Below, one piece after another: positions 20,419-32,694 of a stretch of 64,000 bases of DNA (positions are counted from its first letter, which is position 1; the number at the start of each line of letters is the position of its first letter). The notes beneath the pieces were generated by a model. The model ran no database searches. It was not told the DNA's origin and saw only the letters and a program-made list of their open reading frames with translations. The position numbers and the translations under genes are program-made. The DNA comes from Gracilariopsis chorda (taxonomy: Eukaryota > Rhodophyta > Florideophyceae > Gracilariales > Gracilariaceae): contig NBIV01000178.1 of NCBI GenBank assembly GCA_003194525.1, positions 62,001 through 126,000 on the forward strand, given 5' to 3'.

Positions 20419-22560
20419 GTGGTCAAAACGCCGTCGGTGGCTTACCCTTTTATGGACGCAGCTGAGTTTTTTAGACTGGAGTCGATGTTCCACATCTCTA
20501 AGGTGGCTAATGTGTCTCTCCTCCAAGAGGTAAACGAATTTCGTCAGAAAGTTGAAATTGCCCAAGTTCAGAATGCCTCGGGAGATATCCGACTCTTACT
20601 TCGAGACGTGAACTCCATTTTGGATTGTCTGGGTTGCCCCAGGCACGGTTTTCAAGCACTACAACAAGTTTGTCAATGACATTGAGGTGGCCTTGGAACG
20701 TGTGCACGTTCGTTTGAATACACTGGAAGCAACCATCCGTATGGATACAGAAGCACCCGCGGAAGCGGAAAACGAAGTCGTCTCTATCGATTCAATTCGC
20801 CGCTCGGACAAACGACAGCCTCGTAAACCCAAAAAGGATGTTCATTACCTTGATTCGAGTTCGTCAGATTCTGACTCTGATCGCCACGCAGTGGATTCCT
20901 CATCGGACTCATGGAATTCTGTCTAAAAACGCAGGAAGTACCTTGCGACGATCTTGGGCGACTTATACTACTCAGTGAGTCATTCGCTCTCGCGGGAAAG
21001 GTAGACGTAACCTGGGACTCAAGGAGTTAAAACCTACGAATCCTCTTTACCGGAAATTTTTATCGTATCGTTATTATCGACTGAGTGATTCCTCATCTAC
21101 TGGTTTTGCACGAGGTGCCGGCAAGGTTAAAGATTGCATCAAACGCATGAATGTTACTCTTCAATCGAGTTGATCATCAGAAGAAGGTCCAATTCTGGTG
21201 CTTGACTTCCTTGCTAGGTTCGCTCAGGAGGCTGACATACTGGGCATGAGTGAAGCCCAAGGGTATCTCGCGTTACCGTATTTCCTAACGGGTATGGCTG
21301 AAGATCAGTTCAATTCCGTTCAAGGAACTTCGAGAGCCTCAGAAGGAGGAGTAACTTACTTGCCAGAAGTAGTTCATTACCTTCTCAGGTCATACGCTAC
21401 GGGAAGTGCCATCGACACGGCGATACTTGCGCTACGCAATATGAAACAGAGGCCTCGTGAAAGCGAAACGGTCTTATCAAACGGCTCGAATAAAGTGTTT
21501 CACCGTTCTGGTAATGCGTATTCCGCACAGGAGCTGTTTATTACGTTCGTTGATGGATTGGATCCCGCAATACGAGCACTCGTCGGGCGACACCGTGAGG
21601 ATAAAGGATAGATTTCATACCTTGAACTGGTCCAGTACGCCCAGGCTGAGGGAGAAACTCACCGTGCACGGAGTCATCCAAAAGGCCAGTTGGCGGGAGC
21701 CCTCTTCTTTGAGGAATCGTCGCAATTGATGTCTTTGCCCCAGGGCAGAACCGCGAATGCAGATATGGACAACGTCTAATACGCTGGAAGTCGCCCTGAT
21801 TCGTTTGGGACTACAAACTTGCCGTCGACATCGGCCCCGAGTTAGGAAGAAGAACCCGCTTTCTACGCCTGGGCGGCAGGTATGCAGGACATTCCGCTCG
21901 CTCACGCGTCAAACGGATCCCTTCTTACCTGCTCTGGATGGATCGTACCGAAGCTGCAACGTCAAACGGATAGCCATCGATAATACGATAAAGCGGCACC
22001 GGCTATCTGTCATAGATGTTACAATCATGTTCCTATCGCCCCAGAAAGTGACCTGACATTCCGGGAGGTGCCAAAGGTTATCGTGAATTACGAAGCGCTG
22101 ACCTCAGCTGATCGGACCCAAGTGCCGAGTACTTCATATGAAGAGGTGAAAGCATTACTCGCTAACGCCCCACTGGCACGAACGTATATTCCCGTGATTA
22201 AACCCAGCCCTGATCAACCGTTGGACGCGGTCGTACCCACGAATGGGATTAATTCTGGTTCCCGCTATGGGATTATGACATTGCATTCGGTAAATAACTC
22301 CTCGAAAAACTAGATTCGGGAGTGTCCCCTATTGGAGGGTGGTTTTCTGAGCAGAAGTTGACGTCCGAGGCGGTATAGATTCGCTCACCCGCTGTCAAGA
22401 TTCTTACTAGGAAAATGGCAGCAGCCAACGTGAGCTCGGAAACCATCTCGGTTCTTCGTCTTCCGTGGATACGTTCTCGTAATTTCCGTATTCCTGATAG
22501 AGCACTGGTCATGGGCAAGAGAAATCACAAATTTTATGCGGATCTTGGGCTGTCTAACCA
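20419..22560 (+). pseudogene. E4 gag remnant
   Basis: Homologous pieces in shifting frames. 20419-20679 is helical. 20687-20926 has a basic block followed by a Ser/Asp run, like E2 gag. 21198-21611 matches the gag capsid core of E2 (both have a P-E-V-V-H-Y-L-L segment). Later pieces (about 21650-22310) are more decayed. There are numerous stops and frameshifts and no coding potential left. Confidence 0.7.
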
Positions 22561-22579
22561 ATACATGGTTTGCTAGTTA

Positions 22580-23110
22580 TCTGTCTTAGATGCAGGGGCT
22601 GCGCTCAACCTTATCAACTCTGAAGTAGTACCCCGGGCTCTTCGGGCTCACATTCGTTGCAGACCAGGGCTGTATAGCGCTAACGCGAATAAAAATCCCC
22701 TGAAGACCCTGGGATACATTCCTGTCGTCGACAGATTGGGTACCTGTACGGTTCAACTGGAATTTGTTGTTTGCGATAAATTCGCAGCACCAGTGATTCT
22801 TGGCTGTGACTTTTGTGATCGCTTAGTCAAAGAACTCGCCGCAGTGGGAGAACCACGGAAATGGCAAACGGTTCTACCGTACCTATTGTCTGGAAACCGC
22901 TCCAGCGTGCTACGCAAAAGTGCGTACCGATATCGGCTGCCCAGGAAATGCAGAACACGGATCCCATGTCTACAAAGCTTCGTATCGCTAGTTCAATTTC
23001 CGTATCAACGGAGTCCCAAGTCTTGGTCACAGTGTGGAGCAAAACCCGTAAGGTTTGTAGCTCTCAAGGCGTCCGAGACCTCACTTCTTATGAAACATAG
23101 ACTCAGCGGA
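22580..23110 (+). pseudogene. E4 protease remnant
   Basis: The frame containing L-D-A-G-A-A-L-N-L at about 22587 is the degenerate retropepsin active site (normally D-T/S-G-A). It continues through an I-L-G-C-D-F motif near 22800, equivalent to the L-G-T-S-F of E2. Similarity to the linker before RT fades near 23110. Confidence 0.6.
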
Positions 23111-23930
23111 CGAGCCCTCCACTCCACACAAGTGTCGGGTGTAAATCCAACGGTGGATGCTGGCTATACCTGTAGAGGTGAACACGAAGAACCCTGAGAG
23201 GAATGAGGTCAGACAAGAGCCCGAGTGAGGGGAAGTAGACAGCGTACACAGCGAGTGTATTGTCCCGAAGGGAAAAGAAGCCAAGCCCGAAAAGGGGCGA
23301 GGGTCGTGCTCACAGCGGCAACAGACCCGAGAACCAAAGGGGAAAATAGTAAAAACACACAAAAAAAACGCAATACTGGGGCGGAGATCTGTCCTGCAAA
23401 AGGATACACAAAATAAAACACACTGTTATACCCACGGTCGGTGTACTTACACAGAAGTCCTTGATATTCCTGACGTGGTAGTCGTACTGAAACCAAACTT
23501 GGTTACTCTCCAGATGGAGTGGTGAACCTAAGAAAGCAGTTGCGACTAGAGCCAACACTTTAGTTAGGGTGCAAACCTCAGTTGACTTGACTTGATGGTG
23601 ACGACGGCGAGGTCAGCTTCACCAAAGTAGGTTCCACAGTAATTAACTAAAATAATTGACTAAAGTAGTGAAAACATGCGAAGGTCCGTACACGTGAAGA
23701 ACCCACTGTCAGGGTCCACAGGTGCCACTCGCCCAAGGCGTATATGCGTAGTTGGATCCAACTTCTGTACACGCGTACTACGCATCCTGCCAAATTGAGG
23801 CTATTCATGAACTAATCTGCGACGTGAAACCCCATCCATAATCCACCAGAATTCAACCCAATTTTAGGGGAAAGTCATAACCTGAGATGTGTTGAGCCGT
23901 GACATCGGCATATCCTATAAGAAGGATCTT
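23111..23930. other. Probable foreign insertion in E4
   Basis: Homology to E2 stops near 23110 and resumes near 23940 in the equivalent linker (shared L-A/M-A-N-G-x-I core). The intervening 800 bp is not gypsy-like. It begins TGTCGGGTGTAAATCC at 23132, a start typical of copia LTRs, so a solo LTR is possible, but I found no target duplication or second LTR. Confidence 0.3.
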
Positions 23931-23939
23931 CATCAATAT

Positions 23940-25620
23940 GAACGTCACGCGTTGCTCCACACACATTTGTTTCCGAATCGAATGGTTACCATGGGGTTCA
24001 ACCGCTTTCGTCATTATACGACCAGCGTCAACTCCCACTTGCGAACGGAGCCATTTCTATCAAACCTGATGTATCTTTTAAGGTTTTGGTTGCCAAGTAT
24101 GGCAAAACCACTCAGTTATTAGTCAAAACCGAGTCCTGTGTTCAGTTCTCCCCCACCCGCGGGTAATCGTGCCAACCAAAATTCCGGTGGCTGCCGTTCT
24201 GGAAGTGGAAGACGCTAGGGAAGGGGACGACAACTCTAACAGCGCTGAGCGTAGTTCAAGTCCCGACCTCGAAAGTGAACGAACCACGTAAACCCGTACG
24301 CTACCACCTGGTTCAGGACAAGCGAATCCAACGGAGGAACTCGAGAAGCTCGATTAGGACCTTGTCCCGGACTTTCATCTTGAGAAATTATGGGATATGC
24401 TTCGTGACTTTATTCCTATATGGGACGGTTTCATTGGAACAATAGGAATAACGGAGCACAGTATTGATTTGTTACCGAAAATTTGGCCAATTGCAAAGCA
24501 TCCCTATCGGGCTGGACCGACAGCCAGTGAAGAAGAAAAATCTCAAGTCGAGAAGGTGTTACGCGCTGGCGTCATTGAACCCGCTTAATCACCTTGGGCT
24601 TCGCCACTAGTGCTCGTTCCAAAACTGCATGGATCGTGGAGATTTTGTATCGATTACCGAAGTCTCAACAAAGCTACCGTCAAAGAAGTTTACCCGATCC
24701 CTCTGATGGACGACTATATCGAATCAATTTGGAGTGCTACGGTATTCACTGCTCTTGACTCAAATTGGGTTTATTCGCAAGTGCCCATCCGTTAGAAGGA
24801 CCGCGACAAAACTGCGCTTGTCTGTGACCAAAGACTATATCGTTTTAACCAAATGCCTTTCGAGTTAACTAATGCACCTGCTACGTTTCAACGTTCCATA
24901 GATATTCTATTGGCCAGGTTCAAATGGACAACCTGCTTGGTGTATCTCGACGATATAATCGGTTCTCCAACAACTTGGATGATTACATAACCCATGTGAG
25001 AAACGTCATGCGTGTGCTGCGAGATACAGGTATTAAGCTGAAACTCAAAACGTGCAGATTCTGTACCGATTCGGTGAATTCTCTTGGACATATAATCCGC
25101 CCCGGAAACATATCGATAGACTAGGAAGGAGTTAAGTCGCTGAAGAACGCGAAACATCGGACTACGCTAGCGGAACTCCGATCATTTGTCGGACTTTGTA
25201 ACGTATATCATCGGTTTGTGCCAATTTTTTGGAGCTTGCGACAACTCTAAATGCTCTCCTGAAGTAGGTACAACCAGTTAAACTGGAAACGTTCGGAAAC
25301 GCAGAAGCGTCTGCCTTCACGGCTCTCATCAATGCTGTGACGTCTCTGCCAATATTGGTGCTGCCAAGTCTTGGTCTACCCTATGAAGTGGATACTGATG
25401 CAAGTGATAAACAGGTCAGTTGTGCGCTATTTTAAGTGACCGAAGACGTTTAACGATCCCCAATCGGATATTGGTCTCGGAAATTGAACGTGTACGGACG
25501 TAACTACTCGGTTTCTGAAAAAGAGTGTCTCGCCGTTGTTTGAGCCTGCGCCATTCTTCGACCATATCTTATGGGAACTCATTTGAAGGTACATAAGTAT
25601 CACAGCTGCCTCCGTTGGCT
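23940..25620 (+). pseudogene. E4 reverse transcriptase and RNase H remnant
   Basis: RT motifs remain recognisable: F-C-I-D-Y-R-S-L-N at about 24640, T-A-L-D-S-N-W-V-Y-S-Q at about 24750, Y-L-D-D at about 24943. RNase H appears at about 25380 (D-T-D-A-S-D-K-Q) and 25500. Internal stops (for example at about 24585 and 24793) and frameshifts break the frame. Closest in motif wording to E2 pol. Confidence 0.8.
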
Positions 25621-25764
25621 CATGGAGAGGGCCGAACCATCGGAATGCCTCATGAGTTGGCGCATCCGACTCTCGGACTCGATTTCGAAGTACTATACAA
25701 AAACGGAACCCTTAACACTCAACCCAATGCGTTATCCCGCCTGGGAACCATTGAAGAAGCATAA

Positions 25765-26960
25765 ATGGTCGATGATCTTGAGATACCGTGTTCTGTGGTT
25801 GAGAAAGATGAACGGACTACCAAGGATTGGTCAGACGAGATTTGTGATGATATTCTATACTCTCAAAAATCAGAGCTCCTGAACGAACGCTCCTTTATGC
25901 CTAATACTCCTAAAGAGTTGATTCGCCAGCAACAATTTGACCCGTTATGTACGCAGATTCGCGCTCGCCTCAGTGGAGGATGTGACTTACCGTTTTTGAC
26001 GAACGATCAGGGATATCTTGTCAGGTTTGTTAATTCTTCTCTACAGATTGCGGTACCCCACTATTTACAGAGAAGGGTTCTCCACCTCTTTCATTATGTG
26101 AAACTCGGAGCCCACCCAGGGGGTAGGACGTTATATCTCACCCTCCACAGAGATTTCTACTGGCCCGATATGGCCTTTCACTGTTATGCAGCTCGCCGCA
26201 CTTGTACGGAACGCGCGAAGAACAACGTGAAGCTACGCATATACTCCAAGAGGTTAACGCTGTTCCCAGCTCGCGCTCCGCTGGAATTCGTGGCCATCGA
26301 TATACTCGGGGAGTTGATTCGGACACCCCGAGGAAACCGCTACCTGCTGGTAGTAACCGACCAGTTTTCTTAAATCGTACGGACAGTGCCGCTTAAAAAC
26401 ATTACCGCCACCGCAGTGGCACAAGTCTTTGTCACACACTGGGTATGCGTTTACGGTCCACCCGTCCACTTTTTATCCGAAAATGGCCTCCAGTTTACGT
26501 CAAAGTTCTTTCAAGACGCTCGTCATATTCTCGATGTTCGAAATATGTTCGTCACAACATATCACCCCCAGGGTATTGAACAAGAGGAACGATTTAACCT
26601 TGCAATGCTTAAAGCATTTTGATCCTATGTTGCAGATAATCCTAAGGATTGGGACCTGTATATCGATGCGGTTACGTATGCATACAATACCCAGGTACAT
26701 CGGGTTACGTTGCTTTGAGCTTTTGAAATGGTGCTGTCGCGAATTCCACCCCCGGTGGCATTCGAGGCTCAACTGACTTTGTCGGCGTACCCTTCACCGC
26801 GGGTACACAGGGATAACTGGAGAGAATGGTTCTAGATGATGATACCGGTTCCACAGAAAGCTGGGGACAAAGCTCAACTTTCGTACAAGCGTAATTTTGA
26901 CGGTAAGCTCCGTCAACCGCTACCGCAGTTTAAAACAAATGACGTTGTTTTCCTTCGTAA
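25765..26960 (+). pseudogene. E4 integrase remnant
   Basis: The frame at 25765-26373 holds the zinc-finger region and the first catalytic Asp (A-I-D-I-L-G). After a TAA it continues at 26386-26622 with S-E-N-G-L-Q-F, where the second catalytic Asp is Glu, and a Q-E-E-R-F segment holding the final Glu. Stops and frameshifts follow. 26836-27081 resembles the C-terminal DNA-binding part. Confidence 0.75.
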
Positions 26961-27994
26961 GGAGTATTATAATCCTGAAAAAGAAAAGCATCAAAAGCCT
27001 TCTACAATCGTAAACGGACCCTATCGCGTGGTTTCTACTGCCAAAAACACAGCCGTCTTGGAAAGTAAGGACCAACACTAACGGGTTTCACGTGATCACG
27101 TTACTGTAGCTCCTCACCCTCACCGCACAGTACGAGACGTGAACGTGGGGATCCGCAAAGCAAATACGAAACCCACAAGGGAAAGCCGTCAAATGGAAGA
27201 TACCGCTGTAACAGCGGCCGCCCCCGTGGCCCGCATGCTCATATCATGACTTCGCAGTAGCGATAACACGTAGGGTGTTGCTCCTCAGGTAGTGCCAAAC
27301 CACGCCCGGTGATGGCCGACCCTGACTTGAGTTACCTCGACGAGGACGACGAACCCGATCGGGTGTACACCACGCTTTGGTGCTTGTAGTCCCTGATCGC
27401 TGGGAAGAACGAGGCTTTCGTGGAACTCCTGAAGAGGTAGAACGTTGAGACCTGCGCCACGGCGTGTGGGAACTTCAGGCGCAACGTTCGTCACACAGCG
27501 CACAGCGGGTATACGAACTTGGACGTAACACGCGTACAGCGTCGTGGAATACTGAGTTGCAGAAGTAACAGACACCGTACCCCTGTACATGACAACCCGT
27601 GGCAGCCATCGGTAAAGGTTTACCTATTATGGCACCAACAATTTGTGCACGTCCGGACGCAACGGTCATCCAATCAGGATCCACTGTGCAAGAACCGTAG
27701 CAGGTCAACCTGCTTCCATGCGCAGGGAGTACAGCACATGAATATCTTCGTCAAACGGTAATCCTGACCCTGGGAGGCGCTAACAGAATCTCGGACGCTA
27801 CCGTTCGCTGATTAACTACTCTCGGGAGCTCACGTGAAAATGTATCAATCTGGAGCGCGAGTTCTATTTGGGCGCACTTCCAGATTAGTTCTATGACGCG
27901 TATCACGAAAGTTACCGTTCGGCCGACTCGACGGACCTACGGGAAGTAATTCCAAGTCCGTGGTCTCGGGGAAGCATCATACCCTCGATAAAGG

Positions 27995-28282
27995 TTGGAA
28001 ACGAGTCCCATGGTACTTCTGAAGGGTTCTCCTTTACGGGAATCCGTCATGGTAGACGTGAATTCGGAAACGTATTCGCAAGACTTCGTTATCCAACGCA
28101 TTTTGCGTCACGAATATGACCCACAAGGATTGGTTTATTACCAAATCTGTTGGTATGGATACCCTCCAGAACAGGATAAGATGGAACCCATCGAACACCT
28201 ACCTAGGTCTATAGTCCTACAATATCACCGAAGGACTCAGACACCCATACCAGCAACGGTGGATAAAGCCCAAGTAAGGTAG
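27995..28282 (+). pseudogene. E4 chromodomain remnant
   Basis: The frame contains the pattern I-L-R-H-E-Y-D then Y-Y-Q-I-C-W-Y-G-Y-P-P-E, matching the I-L-T-A-G-V-D / K-V-R-W-Y-G-Y-P-P-E chromodomain of E2. It marks E4 as a chromovirus. The stretch from 26960 to 27990 holds only decayed linker. Confidence 0.75.
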
Positions 28283-28595
28283 AACCGTACCCATTCCGGG
28301 AAGGGTATGAAGTTACCGCTAAACGAAGAAGCTCGAAGAAGAACAGAAGAAGAAGAAGATCCTCACGGATGGGACAAGAAGTTGATGAACTGTAGCAAAG
28401 AGAATACTACCGAATTACCAGTTTTACCGGATTGACGGTTTGAAGAAGAAACGTCATGATTATGAAGAACACTATGATGTGGAGAATGCAGAAGGAGCAT
28501 GAAGAAAGGAGTACGAAGAACCACAATTTGGTTTAATCCAGAAGCTATCGCAAGATCTACCACCGATACGTGAAGCTCAGAATACTGAGTACAAG
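28283..28595. other. GAA-rich stretch after E4 chromodomain
   Basis: Purine-rich with GAAGAA runs (about 28314-28360 and 28440-28530). No gene seen. It may be old 3' untranslated sequence of E4. Confidence 0.35.
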
Positions 28596-28945
28596 TTATC
28601 CCGACGAAGGGCCCGCACCAGAGTGACTTGTTGATTGAGGATAGTTCACCGCGGTGAGAGACAGGACCTGTCCAACATTTACCATGTCCGGAGGTACCGG
28701 GATTAGGTTTTGGAGGTTCTCGAGCGATGCGATGACGTGAGGATCCATTGCAACCGTAAGGGGTTCGTCCACTAGAGGTTGCGGCTCACTCATCTGAGTT
28801 ACGAAGCCCCACCCCTCGGGAGCACCCGATGGATTGGGACAACCGAGTCCATGACCAGTCCATGGTAAAGGCCCCCAATCTTGTTGGCCTCGTCATCCAT
28901 CTTCGGATCATTGAAGTCGACCAACGGCTCGTAATCGTCATGAAA
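28596..28945 (-). pseudogene. E4 antisense frames near 3' LTR
   Basis: On the minus strand, two short frames read well: about 28805-28945 (ending ...L-P-R-G-G-A-S) and 28596-28793 (starting M-S-E-P-Q-P-L-V). They occupy the same relative place, between chromodomain and 3' LTR, as the antisense ORFs of E2. I see no sequence match to those ORFs, so the parallel is positional only. Confidence 0.3.
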
Positions 28946-28951
28946 TATAAA

Positions 28952-29850
28952 TGATTCAATACCGGCGTGGCATCGGTTCCACTTGGGTATGAGTGGACCC
29001 TGGGAAATACTGGGTGAAATTCGATATGAATTTTAATTGGTATTTTTGAAACCTTCGTTGGTGATTTCTGTGGTATCTGGAACAGATGGACGCGTGGCAA
29101 GCGTACGGATACTACTAATGGTTGTCATGATTCAAACGTGTCGTGTTGCGCCGTGGCTGGCAGTGACGCCAATTGACACAAGAGTGTGGAACACAAGTGT
29201 GGCACACTACAGTAGTAGTATTCTTAGTTTGTTATGACGCAATAGTACTTAACAGAGGACGGCCTTGCCGTTTCAACTTGAAGTAAAGACAAGTTGTAAC
29301 TCTGCTTCAAGACTATCGCCTGCGCAAAATGACCAAATTCTGCTGGGGTTTCAAAGCGTTCGGTCCTTTTATACTCATCTGCACAGTATCACCAAGGACG
29401 GCTGATGTTTTTCACCAAGGAGGTTCGCCCAGGGTACAATTTTGGTACCTTTTCGGTTTCTTTCTATTGTCGGAACAGATAGCCGTTCGATTCAGTATTG
29501 GATTTAGCAGTTTAGGCTGAACAAGCAACACCCCCACCGCCGGGTCTCTTTCGGCTTTCTGCACTACCCGTCGGGTTGTGATTTGGCTTCTGGTTTCTCC
29601 AATTTTTCCCTTTTTAGGTTCTGGAACCAGCGTGTACCGGAACACCTCTCGCACGGACCTTTGCACTACGTTCACCAGCGAGTAACCTGTTCTTCGGTAT
29701 CATCTTCCTTCGTTATAGCCGGAAGCCACCTCGGTTTTACACCCGAACACCGTGCGGTATGGAGGGCATTGTCGCTGCACCTACTTCACAAGAGAGCAAG
29801 GCTGCGAACACCTTGGGAGGACTTCCCTCCTGGAGAAATTGCTCCAAACA
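28952..29850 (+). repeat. E4 3' LTR
   Basis: Collinear with 19156-20051. Ends ...GCTCCAAACA. Diverged enough that E4 must be old. Confidence 0.85.
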
Positions 29851-30454
29851 GAGAGCAGAAGGGAGTGCTAAGAGCCCCACACTACCCAGCACAAGCCTGG
29901 TATGCGCGCTTGCTCGAGCTGGCAGAGAAGCTCATCGTGCTTCGCCCTTCCCACCACGGCCCCCCGTTGCTGCAAAGCTCGCACCCAGTGAACGCAGCAT
30001 GGGAAGTAGTGTTGGCAAGGATAGGGTATCGCAGCTGTGGAAAGCCCGGATCTGGGAGGCGGTTTTGGCAAGGATGGGGACAGGGGCGACGGGGGGGCGG
30101 GGGTGGAGGCGGAGCTGCTGGTCTCGCATGGGTGGAAGGCGCAGACGTGGGCGAACAGAAGCAGTCAGATTAAGAAGTAGTTGGTGTTCTGCGATGAAGA
30201 TGGACGAGATCCGCTGCCCGCAAAGGACGGAGCCGTGCTCGATCACCTTGGGTATTTATACTTGGAAGGCAGGATAAGTTCCAAGCTCGGTTTGCAACTA
30301 CATTAGTGCTGTTTCCCGTTTCCATGAGACGCAAAGGCTACAACTACCAACGCATTTCCCACTGGTGGTTGCTATGGTTACTGCATACATGAACAAGACC
30401 GATCGCGTCCGACCTGAAGGGTAGAAACGAATCGGGATTAGTGTCGCAATCGCA
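29851..30454. other. GC-rich spacer after E4
   Basis: Open frames of 100-190 codons cross this segment on both strands, a result of high G+C. None has a recognisable domain. It may be a decayed host gene, but I cannot support one. Confidence 0.3.
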
Positions 30455-31039
30455 GTGCGTGTGGCAAAGTTTCGTCTGGGCACCAAGAACGTTGAGGAAG
30501 TGGGCTCCTGTGCCAGGATCATTTTTGCATTTATTTTTCTATGCTGGTCAATTTCTGCAGCACAAGTTGCAGGAGACGACATTTCTGTCACGGATGCAAG
30601 GATAGATGTGACCTTGACGTATCACAAAGCAAAATCTCATCAATGCCCTTTGCGACTCTCTTATCCTCGAAATCCCGGATGGGATGCTCTTGGGTTTTTC
30701 ATGCTCGGGCAGCAGACACAGCGACCGGACAATACTGGTTTCTTTAACCCTCGAGCTGGAGCGCGCATGGGGACTGCCAATTTGAGCCCCGCTACGTCAT
30801 TGTCACTGCTCCGTGTTGGTGCGGTTCCGCAAAAGGGGTTCTTTTATTCCTCACACAGCGCGAGAATCGGAGCGTATAATGAGGGGTTGAGAATCGGATT
30901 CGCTGATGCCTGGATCATGAATCGCTTGGACTGGGTATCTATAGAGATGCTACAGGTCTACTTTGACAGTAATATTTCTGTCACGGCCGCGTCGCGTCTT
31001 ATCTTCGCGCATATGCTGCCTCAAGGCCAAGCAGTCTAG
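30455..31039 (+). CDS. Hypothetical ORF with signal-like segment
   Basis: A 194-codon frame. It has no ATG near its beginning (first start-like codon GTG), so a 5' exon or a different start may be missing. About residues 22-40 form a hydrophobic stretch followed by A-Q-V-A-G-D-D, like a secretory signal and cleavage site. The rest is mixed, with one Gly/Asn-rich stretch. No family recognised. It stops 50 bp before the 150-bp repeat. It could be a real secreted protein or a pseudogene. Confidence 0.3.
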   Translation: MRVAKFRLGTKNVEEVGSCARIIFAFIFLCWSISAAQVAGDDISVTDARIDVTLTYHKAKSHQCPLRLSYPRNPGWDALGFFMLGQQTQRPDNTGFFNPRAGARMGTANLSPATSLSLLRVGAVPQKGFFYSSHSARIGAYNEGLRIGFADAWIMNRLDWVSIEMLQVYFDSNISVTAASRLIFAHMLPQGQAV

Positions 31040-31089
31040 CATGCATCCGTTTCCGCATTGCTCGGACACTCGTCTCCGCTTTGCACTCG

Positions 31090-31239
31090 GCATCTGTATA
31101 CACTTGTGTATGCGGATGAAGCTATCCAGGGAGTAGCGAGTGACATGCTGACACCTGGCATTCGACCGAGGGTGCACTGTCCTACATATCGCCAACGGCC
31201 GGGTAAGAGTCTCGCAACTTCTCGGCCATGTCTATTTCT
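31090..31239 (+). repeat. 150-bp direct repeat, copy 2
   Basis: Second copy of 18671-18820, ungapped. Confidence 0.7.
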
Positions 31240-31577
31240 CTTTTGCCCACCCATCGCCGTCCGGACGCCCTTGTCTGGGCTTCCCTCACATGTCTATTCT
31301 CTGATATTGTTTTTCTTTGTTTACTTTTCGATAGATAGTCAATAGTTCTCTCACCACCGCTGATATTTTGGGTGTGTGGGAGCTCCAACCGTAAACCACC
31401 ATCTATTTTCGCTTCTTAACAAAGGCAGAATTTGATAAAATTTATAATAAACATACATTATGTGTTAATACTGAAAATTGACTAAGGTAGTATTTAGTAC
31501 TGATAAAAGTTTGAAATGTTTTGGGTATATGTTTGTGTTTTATAGATTATAAAGCAGTTATATGTCTATCAGTAGAC
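31240..31577. other. AT-rich flank of E3
   Basis: No gene seen. A+T-rich, continuous with 38339 onward before E3 inserted. Confidence 0.4.
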
Positions 31578-31582
31578 GTGAG
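31578..31582. repeat. Target-site duplication of E3, left copy
   Basis: GTGAG immediately before E3, repeated at 38334-38338. Confidence 0.85.
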
Positions 31583-32649
31583 TGTGGGCGCCATCACGAG
31601 ACGGTGACGCAGGGGGCCAAAATAAGTGACAAATTAGCCTAAAAAAGGGTATTCCTCGTACCTCGAAGCCCCAAAAAGATGAAACAACACGATCAAAAGA
31701 TCAAATGAACAACCAATGCAGGGACCAAAAGGACTCAACCTGCAACGATAACAACAAATGCAAAAGGAGAGCACAAGGCTCAATCCAAATACAAACTTCT
31801 TGATACTTCTCGAAACGGAGCACAACCCAAGAATTATTTCAAGGGGCACTAGGAGTCAGATTCCCAGCTTCCGGTGAGACACTCCGGATGTGAAGTGATT
31901 TCTTCAGCCTACCCGCTTCTGCACCAACCAGAAGCAGGTGCGTACAATCCTTACAGGGCTTCTAAAGGAGAGCTACTAACAGCGGGATATGCTTTCAATC
32001 TATACCCAATCTGGCCCTTTGCAGGAGATTTTGCACGGCACGTCGCCTGCGGACAGCTTCCCGTCAAGCACCTCCGTCCAGAAACCACCAGGTCTTTCGA
32101 CCGTCACCTTTATCCGAGCAAAGCTCCAGTGGGGGCTTACAGACGACAGAAGCGCCTTTGGTACACACTACCCGTCTCCCGTCCACGCCAAGGGCGCTTC
32201 AACCGGTCTCAGCGACGGTAATGCCCCACCCCAAGTATGCACAAAGCGGCAAGCGCCTCACTAAGTGCGGTTGAGAGTTGATGGTTGATAGTAATAGTTG
32301 ACACATTTGTGGGGATGAGGATTTGAGATGTGGTTCTCCTTGAGATGAGTCCAGACCGTAGTTCGGGATTCAACTCGCCCTTTTATAGAGTCAAAAAGCA
32401 TGCAAAACAACACAGAATCGCATTACTAATTTCTACCTACTCATGTGTGCGTCTAGGTTACTCTATTGGATTCCAGAAGCCTCTGGAGCTGCACACTAAC
32501 CAATAGTAAATTAGCCACTGGCTACTGCATCACCGAAATACAGTGGTATTGCTGGGCCAGCGAAGCTTACAATGCTCCAGACACTGCTGGAGCACTCTAC
32601 AAGTGTGTTCAAGCAGTGCTGGAATATTCTACCAATTTGGCGACCGACA
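31583..32649 (-). repeat. E3 3' LTR
   Basis: 1067 bp; on the minus strand TGTCGGTCGC...GGCGCCCACA. A G-rich polypurine tract precedes it at 32650-32665. Confidence 0.93.
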
Positions 32650-32694
32650 CAATCCCAGCCCCAATGGTTGCTACGCCGCGGCAAGCTTGTAAAT

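Larger units (their letters stand above)
19156..29850 (+). mobile_element. E4: old, decayed chromovirus (gypsy)
   Basis: LTR pair at 19156-20051 and 28952-29850 with more than 10% divergence and small indels. A primer-binding site at 20054 matches E2's. The interior has gag, protease, RT, RNase H, integrase and chromodomain remnants in order, all with many stops and frameshifts. No target duplication was found: the flanks read ATAAA on the left and GAGAG on the right. Its age fits E4 being the oldest element here. It does not share E2's CCANTGG enrichment. Confidence 0.88.

Noticed and set aside
23132-23640. Definite copia solo LTR inside E4
   Set aside because: Only the TGTCGGG start is suggestive; no matching second LTR, end or target duplication found, so it is kept as a low-confidence insertion only.
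29583-30277. Overlapping 170-196-codon frames after E4
   Set aside because: They begin inside the E4 LTR, overlap each other in several phases and have GC-driven composition with no domain.
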